A DNA stretch of 25,755 nucleotides from NCBI GenBank assembly GCA_041568335.1, contig JBFFZZ010000009.1, positions 1 through 25,755 on the forward strand. The letters are read 5' to 3'. The notes below the pieces were generated by a model, which did no database searches, was not told where the DNA came from, and saw nothing but the letters and a program-made list of their open reading frames with translations. Shown piece by piece: positions 15,003 to 23,727 of the stretch (position 1 is its first letter; each line of letters begins with the position of its first letter). The translations under genes were made by a program, and so were the position numbers. The stretch is from WVWW01 sp041568335 (lineage in GTDB: Bacteria; Acidobacteriota; Polarisedimenticolia; Polarisedimenticolales; Polarisedimenticolaceae).

Positions 15003-15818
15003 CTAGTTTTGCGAGACACCTGACGCCCGGCGGCGAAAGTCCTGGTACGCGGGGGTGTCGTGAATCAGCGTGGGGCTGGCGGGGAGCTGTGCTGCGATCT
15101 GTTTGGCGTGCGCGATGCGCTCCTCCGTCAGCGGGTGGCTGGAGAAGAAGCGCTCGACCGACGAGGGTCTCCCTTGCCTCAGCCCCAGCAACATCTCGAA
15201 CATCGCGACCGCGCCGTCGGGGTCGTAGCCCGCGCCGTGCGCAAAACCGATTCCGAGGCGATCGGCCTCGCGCTCGGCATCCCTGCCGTAGCTCGAGAGC
15301 GTGCCGCCCGCGACGATGCCCGCCAGCAGCCTTTCGCGCTCGCTCGGGTCGTCGCCCATCAGCACGCTTCCGAGCATGCCGAGCCCCATCTGCCGGGTCA
15401 TCAGCTGGGTTCCGTGTCGCGCGGCGCCGTGGGCGATCTCGTGACCGAGGACGGCCGTGAACTGGTCGAGGGTCGTCGCGCTCTTGATCAAGCCCACGTT
15501 GACGTAGACCAGACCGCCCGGCAGGTTGAACGCGTTGACGGCGTCGTCGTTGACGATACCGAAGGTCCACGGCCGGTCGGCAAGAGCGGTCCGGGCCACG
15601 AGCCCCGTGCCGATCCGTTCCAGGTACGCCAGCATCTGAGCGTCGGTCGAGAGATCGTATGCCTCGTCGACCTGCTTCATGAGGTCGCCCCGCATCGACC
15701 ACTCCTCGTCGAGGGAGATGAGGTTGAAACCGCCCTGCTCGACGGCCAGCGCGGCGCAACCGGAGACCGGGACCACCAGACACAGGATCAAGAGCAGCGA
15801 TCGGCGCTTGTCGGTCAT
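15003..15818 (-). CDS. M48-family zinc metalloprotease, lipoprotein (BepA/LoiP-like)
   Basis: 271 residues. A lipoprotein signal ends in VSGC (lipobox, C21), so it should be anchored in the periplasm on a membrane. The M48 domain covers about 45-245: NAFNLPGGLVYVNVGLI, the zinc motif GHEIAHG (H126, E127, H130) and the third ligand E184 in EREADRLG, followed by the SSHPLTEERI signature. All catalytic residues are present. Family members degrade misassembled outer-membrane proteins or act in envelope quality control. The Shine-Dalgarno GGAGG (15826-15830) is 7 bases before the ATG and lies in a small hairpin. It follows the TSP3-protein gene by 74 bases on the same strand and may be transcribed with it. 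Confidence 0.92.
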   Translation of the reverse strand: MTDKRRSLLLILCLVVPVSGCAALAVEQGGFNLISLDEEWSMRGDLMKQVDEAYDLSTDAQMLAYLERIGTGLVARTALADRPWTFGIVNDDAVNAFNLPGGLVYVNVGLIKSATTLDQFTAVLGHEIAHGAARHGTQLMTRQMGLGMLGSVLMGDDPSERERLLAGIVAGGTLSSYGRDAEREADRLGIGFAHGAGYDPDGAVAMFEMLLGLRQGRPSSVERFFSSHPLTEERIAHAKQIAAQLPASPTLIHDTPAYQDFRRRASGVSQN

Positions 15819-15825
15819 GACGACT

Positions 15826-15839
15826 CCTCCACAGGGAGG
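15826..15839 (-). promoter_or_regulatory. Hairpin covering the Shine-Dalgarno of the M48 gene
   Basis: In the minus-strand RNA, CCTCC-CTGT-GGAGG can form a 5-bp GC-rich stem whose 3' arm is the GGAGG ribosome-binding site of the M48 gene. Such pairing could limit initiation until melted or opened by a translating ribosome. The stem is short. Confidence 0.35.
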
Positions 15840-15844
15840 TTTTA

Positions 15845-15861
15845 CACCGCCGCGGGCGGTG
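15845..15861 (-). other. Inverted repeat after the TSP3-protein gene
   Basis: CACCGCC-CGC-GGCGGTG (minus-strand reading) gives a perfect 7-bp stem 32 bases after the stop at 15893. There is no U-tract, so it is not a standard intrinsic terminator. It could pause transcription or protect an mRNA end. Confidence 0.35.
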
Positions 15862-15892
15862 GCGCGAAATAAATGTTCCCCGTGTGTGGAGG

Positions 15893-18800
15893 TCAGGGGC
15901 AGGGATTGGCGTTGGGTCGCGGGTTCCGGTCGCCATCCGTCCCGAGTCCGCTCTCCGTTCCGCCGACGATCGAGGTGACGAGGTAGAAGAACGCGTCGCC
16001 CGGCGCGGGAACGACGGGGTCCGGCTGGGGCGACCCGGTCAGCGCGCACCAGCGTGCGGCGTCCGGCTCGGTCGCCGGGTTCTGTGTGTAGGGCCCGCCG
16101 GCAAGCAGGGCGGCGAGCCCCCCGCGATAGAGATTCCACGCCGACGGTGCGGCCTCGATCTGCCAGGACGCTTCGTCCTTGACGTGGAAATCCGTGTAGA
16201 GGAATCCGTCGTCGAGATCGCAGCGGTCCCCCTCGAGATCTTCGTCGAGATCGGCCTGAGACGCATTGGACGTTCCCGGGCAGTTGTCGCAGGCGTCCCC
16301 GTGGGTATCACCGTCGCCGTCGTCCTGGGATGGGTTGACCGTCAGGACACAGTTGTCGCACGCGTTTCCGAGCCCATCGAAATCGTCGTCCTCCTGGAGC
16401 GGGTTCGCCGTCTCCGTGCAGTTGTCGAGGTCGCCGCAGATCCCGTCGGCGTCGATGTCGTTGCGCGGGTCGAGCGGGCAGGGGTCGCAAGCATTGCCCT
16501 GGGCATCGAAGTCGTCGTTGGCCTGATCCACGTTCGCGATGGACGGGCAGTTGTCGATGTCGGCGCAGTGGCCGTCTCCATCGGCATCGTCGAACGGGTC
16601 CTGCGGACAAACGTCGCAGGCGTCCCCGTGGGCATCGGAATCGGCATTGGCCTGATCCGGGTTGGCGATCGAGACACAGTTGTCGACGCCGCAGGCGTTG
16701 GAAGGGCCGGGGTTGCCGTAGCCGTCGCCGTCGGGATCGGTACACGGGTCGCACGCGTCTCCCACACCGTCCCCGTCGGCATCGGTCTGGGTCGCGTTCG
16801 GTAGGATCGGACAGTTGTCCGGCGCACAGGTGTTCGCGGCGAACCCCGGGTCGCCGAAACCGTCACCGTCGAGATCGGTGCACGGGTCGCAGACGTCGCC
16901 GATCCCGTCGCCGTCCGCATCCTGCTGGTCCGGATCCGGTTGACCGGCGCAGACGTCGCAGATGTCTCCGATGCCGTCCAGATCGGCATCCGCCTGCGCG
17001 GCGTTGGCCACGTCGGGACAGTTGTCGACATCGCCACAGACGGTGTCGAGATCGAGGTCGTTCTTGACGTCGGCCGGGCAGGGATCGCAGGCATCGCCGA
17101 TCGCGTCCCCATCACCATCCGATTGAGCCGGGTTGCTCGACACCGGACAATTGTCGCAGGCGTCCCCGACGCCATCCGCGTCGGCATCCGACTGGCCGCC
17201 GTTGGCGATGCCGGGACAGTTGTCGAGCGGGTCCACGATGCCGTCCGAGTCGCCGTCGACGTAGTGCCCGGCCGGACCGGGCAGACCGTCGCTCCCGACC
17301 GGCACGACGAGAAAATACCGATCCTCCGCCGACGGACGGTACGAGAACGCCGTGTTCGCGGACGTGCCGACCTCGTTGAACGGCGGGTCGATGGGGAACC
17401 GGCCGACGCCGTCGAGCGGCCGCGAGTCGGCACCGGCGAAGATCCTGTATTTCTGCCCCGTGGCGAGGCACGGATCCGGCGGAGCGATCCAGTCGAAGTC
17501 CACCTTGTTTCCCTCGCCGACTTGCAGGCGGAGATCGGTCACGGGTGCCCGGACATCGCAACCGAACGTGGCGGTGTAGGTGCTCGGTCCCGGGGGCGCC
17601 AGGATGTCGTGGGTTGCCGCTCCCCCGTCGGACCAGGAAAGCCAGCGGTAGGTGTGACCGTCGGCGTGGAGCTGCGGCGTAATCGCCCCGATATTGCGGC
17701 GTATCCCGACGACACTCCGGAACGCCACCGGGGGACTCACCGGTTGCGAATCCAGCGTGAGCGCCAGGTCCGGTCGGGGAGACGACTCCAGGACAAGGTC
17801 GACCAACGCCGGGTACAGGTACACGGTGGAACGACCGGTCAGCGAGGCCTCCGAACCGATCGGGGCTCCGGTGTCCGACACGTCGAGCGTGATCGAATAG
17901 AAAACGTCGGTCGCCGTTTCACCGAGGATGGCGGTCTGGAACGATCCGGTGCAGACGCCCTGGAGCGGACCGAGGAACGGGTGCGTGTGGTCGTCGTGGT
18001 GAAACAGCACGCTCCAGGTCATCCCGGAGCACGGCGTCGCTCCTTCCTCGGTGTCGTTCCCCTGGCCGCTGAAGTCGAACGCTTGCCCCGCAGTGTAGAC
18101 CGTCCCGTCCGCCGGCGTCGTGATCGTTGCGGAGGGACGCGAGTTCCCGGCGACGACACGCAGGTTCGCGCTGACTCCTTGCGCGCCGTTTCCGTCGTCC
18201 ACCGTGAGCACCGGGTAATAGACACCCGGTGAGTAGAGATGCACGGGTGACGGCGCGTTGGAGGTTGCGCCGTCTCCCAGCTCCCAGTCGAACGAGATGG
18301 AGTCGCCGTCGGGGTCGTAGGACGAGCTGCCGTCGAGCAGGACCTGCAACGGCGCCGGTCCGCTGTCGGGATCGAGTGCGGTGATCGCCTTGGGCTGGCC
18401 GTTGACGCCGCCGACCCAGGCGATGCGGCGGATCTGATCGAGGTACAGGGATGCGTAGTAGAGCGCTCCGTCCGGGCCGAACCGCAGCTCGACCGGGCTG
18501 GTCAGACCCTCCGCGAACGGTTCGACGGTCTGCGGCCGGTTGTCCGTGTCGAGACGCATGCGACGGATCCAGCCCTGACCGAAATCGGTAAAGAAGTAGG
18601 CCTCCTCATCGTCCGGGGCCAGATCTCCCGCTCCGGCCTGATCACCGAGAATCACGGAGTAGCTCCCCTCGTCGTGCGAGTAGCTGTAAACCGGATAGAC
18701 GAAACCGGGCTGCGCGGGCGGTGCGGGCCCTTCGACGCCGGGCCAGCCGAAGTTCCCACCCGCGACGCCGATGTCGATCTCCTCGTACGAGCTCGATCCG

Positions 18801-19492
18801 ACGTCCCCGATAAAAAGGTTGTCGGTCTCGTCCTGGATGCTGCAGCGATACGGGTTGCGAAAACCGGTTGCCCAGACCCGCGGATCGCCCGCCGCGCCAT
18901 CGGCAAACGGATTGCCGGGCGCCGGGCTGCCGTCGGGGAGGACGCGCAGGATCGCGCCGCGCAGGTCGAACGGATCCTGGGCGGTCAGCGTGCCGAGAGA
19001 ATCGTCCCCCATCCCGAGATAGATCGAACCGTCGGCGCCGAACGCGAGGCAGCCGCCATTGTGGATGTCGGACTGCAGCTCCGGCCCCTCGACCATGATC
19101 GTCTCGTCGATCAGGGTCGCGCCGTCGAAGGTGAACCGCGAAAGCCGGTTGCGTGCCGGGGCCGGTCCCGTGTAGTAGATCCAGGCGTGACCGTTGCTCG
19201 CGAAGTCGGGGTCCAGCCGGAGCGCGCCGAGGCTCTGCTCGCCGGAGAGAGACCCGTCGAGGGATGCGACCTGGGTCAGCTGCCCCTGATCGAAGATCCA
19301 GACGGCGTGGGTGCGGGTCCCGATCCAGAGCGCTCCGTCGGGATCCCAGTCGAACGTGACCGGCTGCACCAGGCCGGAGACCGCCACCGACTCTTGATAG
19401 CCCGGTGGAATACCTTGCGCAAGGGACGGAGAACCCCACAGCGGCAGCATCGCCGCCACGACGAGCACGCCGTTTCGAACAGGACCGGACAT
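15893..19492 (-). CDS. Secreted sugar-dehydrogenase-like / PKD / thrombospondin type 3 repeat protein
   Basis: 1199 residues. The start at 19492 is chosen because it gives a signal peptide (MSGPVRNGVLVVAAML..., ending SLAQ); the frame is open upstream but reads as non-coding. Residues about 30-365 resemble the glucose/sorbosone-dehydrogenase (PQQ-type) propeller: QPVTFDWDPDGALWIG, HNGGCLAFGADGSIYLGMGD, ATGFRNPYRCS, EEIDIGVAGGNFGWPGVEG. Residues about 367-450 form a PKD domain (LDGSSSYDPDGDSISFDWELGDG), followed by Ig-like regions to about 740. Residues about 742-1092 hold roughly 15 calcium-binding TSP3-type repeats (DNCP...NxxQxDxDxDGxGDxCD). The last ~105 residues end RPNANPCP, an ending I associate with Acidobacteriota-type secreted repeat proteins. 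It is probably a surface or secreted protein. It diverges from the sigma-factor operon. Confidence 0.88.
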   Translation of the reverse strand: MSGPVRNGVLVVAAMLPLWGSPSLAQGIPPGYQESVAVSGLVQPVTFDWDPDGALWIGTRTHAVWIFDQGQLTQVASLDGSLSGEQSLGALRLDPDFASNGHAWIYYTGPAPARNRLSRFTFDGATLIDETIMVEGPELQSDIHNGGCLAFGADGSIYLGMGDDSLGTLTAQDPFDLRGAILRVLPDGSPAPGNPFADGAAGDPRVWATGFRNPYRCSIQDETDNLFIGDVGSSSYEEIDIGVAGGNFGWPGVEGPAPPAQPGFVYPVYSYSHDEGSYSVILGDQAGAGDLAPDDEEAYFFTDFGQGWIRRMRLDTDNRPQTVEPFAEGLTSPVELRFGPDGALYYASLYLDQIRRIAWVGGVNGQPKAITALDPDSGPAPLQVLLDGSSSYDPDGDSISFDWELGDGATSNAPSPVHLYSPGVYYPVLTVDDGNGAQGVSANLRVVAGNSRPSATITTPADGTVYTAGQAFDFSGQGNDTEEGATPCSGMTWSVLFHHDDHTHPFLGPLQGVCTGSFQTAILGETATDVFYSITLDVSDTGAPIGSEASLTGRSTVYLYPALVDLVLESSPRPDLALTLDSQPVSPPVAFRSVVGIRRNIGAITPQLHADGHTYRWLSWSDGGAATHDILAPPGPSTYTATFGCDVRAPVTDLRLQVGEGNKVDFDWIAPPDPCLATGQKYRIFAGADSRPLDGVGRFPIDPPFNEVGTSANTAFSYRPSAEDRYFLVVPVGSDGLPGPAGHYVDGDSDGIVDPLDNCPGIANGGQSDADADGVGDACDNCPVSSNPAQSDGDGDAIGDACDPCPADVKNDLDLDTVCGDVDNCPDVANAAQADADLDGIGDICDVCAGQPDPDQQDADGDGIGDVCDPCTDLDGDGFGDPGFAANTCAPDNCPILPNATQTDADGDGVGDACDPCTDPDGDGYGNPGPSNACGVDNCVSIANPDQANADSDAHGDACDVCPQDPFDDADGDGHCADIDNCPSIANVDQANDDFDAQGNACDPCPLDPRNDIDADGICGDLDNCTETANPLQEDDDFDGLGNACDNCVLTVNPSQDDGDGDTHGDACDNCPGTSNASQADLDEDLEGDRCDLDDGFLYTDFHVKDEASWQIEAAPSAWNLYRGGLAALLAGGPYTQNPATEPDAARWCALTGSPQPDPVVPAPGDAFFYLVTSIVGGTESGLGTDGDRNPRPNANPCP
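16210..17265 (-). repeat. Array of TSP3 repeats inside the secreted protein
   Basis: About 15 degenerate units, long (DNCP-type, about 23-24 residues) alternating with short (PCP/PCT-type, about 18-21 residues). Each carries DxDxDG-like calcium-binding Asp residues and paired cysteines. The DNA copies have diverged, so the array is old rather than a recent expansion. Confidence 0.85.
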
Positions 19493-19727
19493 CGGTTCGC
19501 TGAAGGTACGGCCGAATCGCGCAGGTGCCCGCGGGTCGGATTCGTCCGCCCGACGCGGGAGACCCGTCTGCGGTCCCGATCGACGCGAACTCCCCGAGAA
19601 AATCCCGGATCGGGGTCTTTCTCCTCGCGGGAAGGAACGCGATCGCCGTGACCTCTCGGCCACCGCACCCGGCGTCCCGGGCACCGTCCGGAAGGCGCCA
19701 CCGGCCGCAGCGCGTAGACTGAGCGCC
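19493..19727. promoter_or_regulatory. Divergent intergenic region between TSP3 protein and sigma-factor operon
   Basis: 235 bases that must hold the promoters of both the TSP3-protein gene and the sigma/anti-sigma/CHAT operon. I see no convincing sigma70 pair. A GGAAC (19634-19638) resembles an ECF-type -35 on the plus strand but lacks a good -10. CCCGATC and GATCGGG form a widely spaced inverted repeat near 19575-19615. It is a logical place for an autoregulated sigma promoter. Confidence 0.3.
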
Positions 19728-20261
19728 ATGGGCGCCAAGAACGGTGACTCGGCGGTCGCCCCGTTCGATACGGGGCGACTCCACGCCGTGCTTTCTCGCG
19801 CGGTGCGGAGCGTCTGCCCCGCGTGGATGGCGCAGCGGCGCGAGGACATCGTCCAGAACGCGACCGTCCGGGTCGTCCGAAAATGGAACGAGACCGAGGA
19901 ACCCGAGACCCTCGGGGCGTCCTATCTATGGAGGGTGGCGCACAGCGCCGTGATGGACGAGATCCGGCACCGGCGCCGCCATCCGGAGGATTCGTGGGAG
20001 GTTTCGCCGGACAAACCTGCGGCCGACGAGCATTCGCCGGAGCGCCGCAGCGACGCCGCCGATCTGCGGCGGGCGATCGAGGAGGGGCTGCGCCGGTTAC
20101 CGGAGGACCGCCGCAGGGCGGTGGCGCTGTACCTGCTCGGGCACAGCCTGAAGGAAACCGCCCTGTTGCTCGGTTGGACCGCCAAGCGCGTGGACAACCA
20201 ACGCTACAAGGGACTCGCCGCTTTGCGCTCTTTTCTCGTTGAACAGGGGTACGAGCCATGA
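19728..20261 (+). CDS. ECF-type RNA polymerase sigma factor
   Basis: 177 residues. A sigma-70 region 2-like domain (about 15-90) includes RREDIVQNATVRVVRKW and the helix SYLWRVAHSAVMDEIRHRRRH, which should contact the -10 element and core polymerase. Region 4 (about 110-170) contains AIEEGLRRLPEDRRRAVALYLLGHSLKETALLLGWTAKRV, a helix-turn-helix for the -35. There is no region 3, as in ECF sigmas. The stop overlaps the next ATG (ATGA), coupling it to the zinc-finger anti-sigma gene. It probably controls its own operon, and perhaps the divergent TSP3 gene, once released from the anti-sigma protein. Confidence 0.88.
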   Translation: MGAKNGDSAVAPFDTGRLHAVLSRAVRSVCPAWMAQRREDIVQNATVRVVRKWNETEEPETLGASYLWRVAHSAVMDEIRHRRRHPEDSWEVSPDKPAADEHSPERRSDAADLRRAIEEGLRRLPEDRRRAVALYLLGHSLKETALLLGWTAKRVDNQRYKGLAALRSFLVEQGYEP

Positions 20262-20917
20262 GCGATCGACACGCCGACACGGGACGCCTGCGGCAGGCTT
20301 TTCTGGCGCCGCCCGAACACGCCACGTCCGGCGACTGCCCCTCGAGCGAATCGATCTGGAAGGCGGTGGCCGGCGACTTGGATGCGGCCGCGCTCGCACG
20401 GGTGCTGGATCACACGGCGACCTGTTCCGCCTGCGCGGAGAGCTGGCGCATGGCGCGGGCGATCGGGAACGAGGCGGGAGTCCATCCGTCCGGCAAGGTG
20501 CGTCTCTTCCCGCAGCGAAGGAGAGCGCTCGTCTGGGGCGCGGTCGCCGCAACCGTCGTGCTGGCCTTCTTCGTCGTCCCGACGCTCGACGAGCGGCCCG
20601 TGCCCCCGGTCGAGTTCCGCGATCCCTCTCGGGTCCAGATCGAGTCGCTGCTCGACGAGTCCGTCGCCGTCGCCCGCGACGGTGTCGTTCTGCGCTGGAG
20701 CGGCGGCCCGGATGGGACGCTCTACACGGTCGAGGTGGCCAATGCGGATCTCTTCGTTCTCGTCCGGTCGGAACCGCTGGAAGCCACGGAGTACGCGATT
20801 CCCGTGATGATGCTGGACACCGTGCCGGACGGCGCGACACTGTACTGGCGCGTCGATGCGGTGTTGCCCGATTCGACGGCGGTGTCTTCGGGCACCTTCC
20901 TTTTGCGGCTTCGATGA
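20258..20917 (+). CDS. Transmembrane zinc-finger anti-sigma factor
   Basis: 219 residues. A cytoplasmic N-terminal part contains the ZAS-type motif H52-x3-C56-x2-C59 within LDHTATCSACAESW, which usually binds the cognate ECF sigma. One transmembrane helix follows (about 90-109, ALVWGAVAATVVLAFFVVP). The ~110-residue C-terminal domain should then be periplasmic and looks beta-rich and fibronectin-like (VVLRWSGGPDGTLYTVEV, ATLYWRVDAVLP). It overlaps the sigma gene upstream and the TPR-CHAT gene downstream, each by an ATGA of 4 bases. The extracytoplasmic domain is where a signal or protease would act in known regulated-proteolysis circuits. Confidence 0.85.
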   Translation: MSDRHADTGRLRQAFLAPPEHATSGDCPSSESIWKAVAGDLDAAALARVLDHTATCSACAESWRMARAIGNEAGVHPSGKVRLFPQRRRALVWGAVAATVVLAFFVVPTLDERPVPPVEFRDPSRVQIESLLDESVAVARDGVVLRWSGGPDGTLYTVEVANADLFVLVRSEPLEATEYAIPVMMLDTVPDGATLYWRVDAVLPDSTAVSSGTFLLRLR

Positions 20918-23664
20918 CCGCTCGCGCGCTGATCCTCGTCTGGATCCTCACCGCCGCACCGGTGGCGGGAGAGGAAACGCCGACCCTGGAATCCTGCGAG
21001 CGGGAGCGCTTGGCGGACCCGGGTGATATGGATGCCTACGTTTGTTTTCACCGCCTGACTCGCTCGGGTGGTGGGCTGGAATCGCGTGAAACGATCGTGG
21101 CGCACCTCGAAGGACTGCTCGATGCCGAGCCCGACAACACACATGCTCTTTGGATGCTCGGCCGTGTCCTGAGCCCACGCGATCCACGCGCGCTGGAGAT
21201 GTTCGACCGGGCGCTCGAGGACTACACCGCGCGGAACGACGCGAAGGGCCAAGGGTGGGTGCACGCCCACCGCTCGCGTGTGCTGATGGTGAACATGCGG
21301 TTGGACGAATCGGCGGCCGACGCCGAAGCTGCGTTGTCCCGTGCGGAGCGGATCGACGACTTCGGTTTGCGTGCCTACGTCTTGTTTCAACGGTCCCGCA
21401 TCGAGATGCTTCGTGGCGACGAAGGGAAGGTCTTCGGGTTGTTACGCGCGGTCGCGCTCGATTCGCGGTTCGACACATTGACTCCCGCCTTCCGTTCCGC
21501 GGTCCTGAACTACCTCGGGTCGGTATGTGTCGATCTAAACCTCCGTCACACGGCCCTCCGTTACCTGCAACGAGCCGAGGCGCTTGCGCTCGAACACGAC
21601 AACCGTGCGTGGGTCGGTGAGGCGAGAAACACGCTGAGCACGCTCGCGATGAACCGGTTCCATCTGGGAGAGATCACGCGTGACGAGGCGCTGGAGATCG
21701 CGCAGGCGGCTCTCGACGTGGCCGATAACGAAGGGACGAGGCTCTATGCCGAGATGCGCGTCGCCGAGCTCACCGCCGGCGACGAGGGTATCCGCAGGCT
21801 CCGCGAGCTCGCGGCCCGACAGGAAGAAACCTCGCACGCCACCTACGAGGTGCTGACCGCGTTGGGGACGAGACTCCTGACAGCCGGACTGCAGCAAGCC
21901 GGGGAAGCCGTCGAACCGCTCGAGGGTGCGCTCGAGGCGGCGCGAAAAACCGGCCACACACCCCGCATCGCGCGGGCGCTGTCCAACCTCGCCCTCGCTC
22001 GGCTGGAGGTCGAACCGCTCGACGATGCCCTGCAGTCGGCCCTGCGCTCGATGGATGCGATCGAGGGACTCCACGACCCGCAGTCCGGCGACACCATCGG
22101 GGCGCTGGCCTTCTCGGTCTATTCCCAAATCTATTACGCCACGGTCGGCAAGCTCCTGGCGGATCCGACATACGAGCACCTCGAGCTGGCATTGCGGATC
22201 GGTGAGCGGATGCGATCGAGATCGCTGATCGAGCACCTCGGGAGAACCGTGGGGGCGGCCGCCGGGAGCGACTGGACTACAGCGGAGCGCAGGGCCGTTC
22301 TGGAGAAAATCTCCGAAGCCCAGATGCGGCTCATCGTCGGGAAGCTGACCGACGGGGAGCGACGGCGTGCCGAGGCGGACCTGGAGCGACTCGAGGAGGA
22401 AGAAGTGTTGCTTCGAGCCTCGATCGAGCGCGATCGCCCCGTTCGGCCCGAAGTGCCCGAGGCTTCGATCGAGATCATCCAACGCGAGCTCAAAGGAGAC
22501 GAGGCCTTGCTCTCGTTTCTGGTCACCACACCGGGTCGTGGGGGCAGCTGGCTGATGGTGGTGACGTCGACCGACGTCCATGCGTATCCCCTGCCCCCGC
22601 AGAGAGATGTCGACACGGCGACGCGCTTCTGGCTCGGCCTGTTGCAGCGCGGGGACGGAAGCGAACGCGAGCCGGCGAGCCGTCTCTACCGCGATCTGCT
22701 CTCGACCGCGCTGCGGGAGCTTCCCGCCGGGACGACCCGGTTGATCGTGATCCCCGACGGCAGCCTGCACCGCATCCCCTTCGATGCGTTGCGCGAGTCC
22801 ACCCAGGGCCCGGCGCTGGTCGAGCACTTCGAGATCACGCGCGTGCCGTCCGCTCGCGTCTGGCTACACCTGCGCGGGTTTCCCGTTCCGGCTGGGACGG
22901 GCTCCGCGCTGTTCCTCGCCGACCCGGCCTTCCCACGGGCGACGCTCGAGCAGGACGCCGTGCGTGCGTTCCGCTTCGCAGACGTGGCCATCGGTCGGTT
23001 GCCCTTTGCGCGTCGCGAGGTGCGCGCCGCGGTGCGCTCGCTCGGAAACGGCGAGACCCGCATCGGTGAGGAGGCCCATGAGGCCTTCCTGAAACACGCC
23101 GACCTGAGCCGCTACCGTGTCATCCATTTCGCGGCCCACGCGCTGATCGACGAGGACTCTCCCGACCGGTCGGCGATCCTCCTGTCCCCCGGTGACGACA
23201 CGGAAGACGGGCTGTTGCAAGCGCGTGAGGTATTGGATCTCGATCTACCCGGCTCGATGGTCACGCTTTCGGCATGTCACAGCGCCGGCGGGCGCGTCGT
23301 CACGGGCGAGGGCGTCATGGGACTCGCCCGCTCGTTCTTCCAGGCCGGAGCTTCGGTGGTCGTGGGTGGCCTGTGGCCGCTCCAGGACGACGCGACCGCG
23401 GATCTGATGGAGTCCTTCTACCGACACCTGGGCGACGGGCTCTCGACGGGAGCAGCCCTGGCACGGGCGAAACGCGAGATGGCTCGAAAAGGCGCACCGG
23501 CCTCGGCGTGGGCCGGTGTCGTGATTCTCGGTGACGGCGACAAGGCCGCGTGGCGGGATGGGCCGGACCGAAACAAGACCCGATCCATCCTGTACACCGT
23601 CCTGCTGGCGACTGTCCTGATCGCCGTATCCGTCTGGATCTTCCTGCGCACCCGGGTTGCCTGA
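20914..23664 (+). CDS. TPR-CHAT caspase-like protein with signal peptide and C-terminal membrane anchor
   Basis: 916 residues. The N-terminal segment (MTARALILVWILTAAPVAG) is a likely signal peptide. Residues about 40-450 are helical repeats of TPR type (SAVLNYLGSVCVDLNLRHTALRYLQRAEALA). A charged coiled-coil-like stretch (about 470-510) precedes the CHAT domain (about 590-875). The CHAT dyad is present: H742 in IHFAAHALID and C788 in TLSACHSAGG, with VIPDGSLHRIPFDAL and LARSFFQAGASVVVGGLW around them. A final hydrophobic helix (about 890-912) should anchor it, placing the CHAT domain outside the cytoplasm if the signal peptide works. CHAT proteins are caspase-related cysteine proteases. Coupling to the anti-sigma gene (ATGA overlap) suggests it cleaves or senses for that protein; this is inference. 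Confidence 0.92.
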   Translation: MTARALILVWILTAAPVAGEETPTLESCERERLADPGDMDAYVCFHRLTRSGGGLESRETIVAHLEGLLDAEPDNTHALWMLGRVLSPRDPRALEMFDRALEDYTARNDAKGQGWVHAHRSRVLMVNMRLDESAADAEAALSRAERIDDFGLRAYVLFQRSRIEMLRGDEGKVFGLLRAVALDSRFDTLTPAFRSAVLNYLGSVCVDLNLRHTALRYLQRAEALALEHDNRAWVGEARNTLSTLAMNRFHLGEITRDEALEIAQAALDVADNEGTRLYAEMRVAELTAGDEGIRRLRELAARQEETSHATYEVLTALGTRLLTAGLQQAGEAVEPLEGALEAARKTGHTPRIARALSNLALARLEVEPLDDALQSALRSMDAIEGLHDPQSGDTIGALAFSVYSQIYYATVGKLLADPTYEHLELALRIGERMRSRSLIEHLGRTVGAAAGSDWTTAERRAVLEKISEAQMRLIVGKLTDGERRRAEADLERLEEEEVLLRASIERDRPVRPEVPEASIEIIQRELKGDEALLSFLVTTPGRGGSWLMVVTSTDVHAYPLPPQRDVDTATRFWLGLLQRGDGSEREPASRLYRDLLSTALRELPAGTTRLIVIPDGSLHRIPFDALRESTQGPALVEHFEITRVPSARVWLHLRGFPVPAGTGSALFLADPAFPRATLEQDAVRAFRFADVAIGRLPFARREVRAAVRSLGNGETRIGEEAHEAFLKHADLSRYRVIHFAAHALIDEDSPDRSAILLSPGDDTEDGLLQAREVLDLDLPGSMVTLSACHSAGGRVVTGEGVMGLARSFFQAGASVVVGGLWPLQDDATADLMESFYRHLGDGLSTGAALARAKREMARKGAPASAWAGVVILGDGDKAAWRDGPDRNKTRSILYTVLLATVLIAVSVWIFLRTRVA

Positions 23665-23727
23665 CCGCGTCACGACCTGCGGGCCGCGTCTTTTGGTTTG
23701 GCGCGCGATGTGCTGGAATCGGGCTCG

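Noticed and set aside
14798..15019. 73-codon minus-strand frame spanning the M48 stop and the structured RNA
   Set aside because: No ribosome-binding site, no recognisable features, and it runs through the promoter-like and hairpin elements.
16210..17265. Regularly spaced repeats considered as a CRISPR array or recent repeat expansion
   Set aside because: The periodicity is at protein level (TSP3 units); DNA copies are divergent, in frame and without unique spacers.
19634..19660. GGAAC as an ECF-type -35 for the sigma operon
   Set aside because: No matching -10 at the expected distance; a five-base match in 235 bases is weak. Mentioned only in the intergenic entry.
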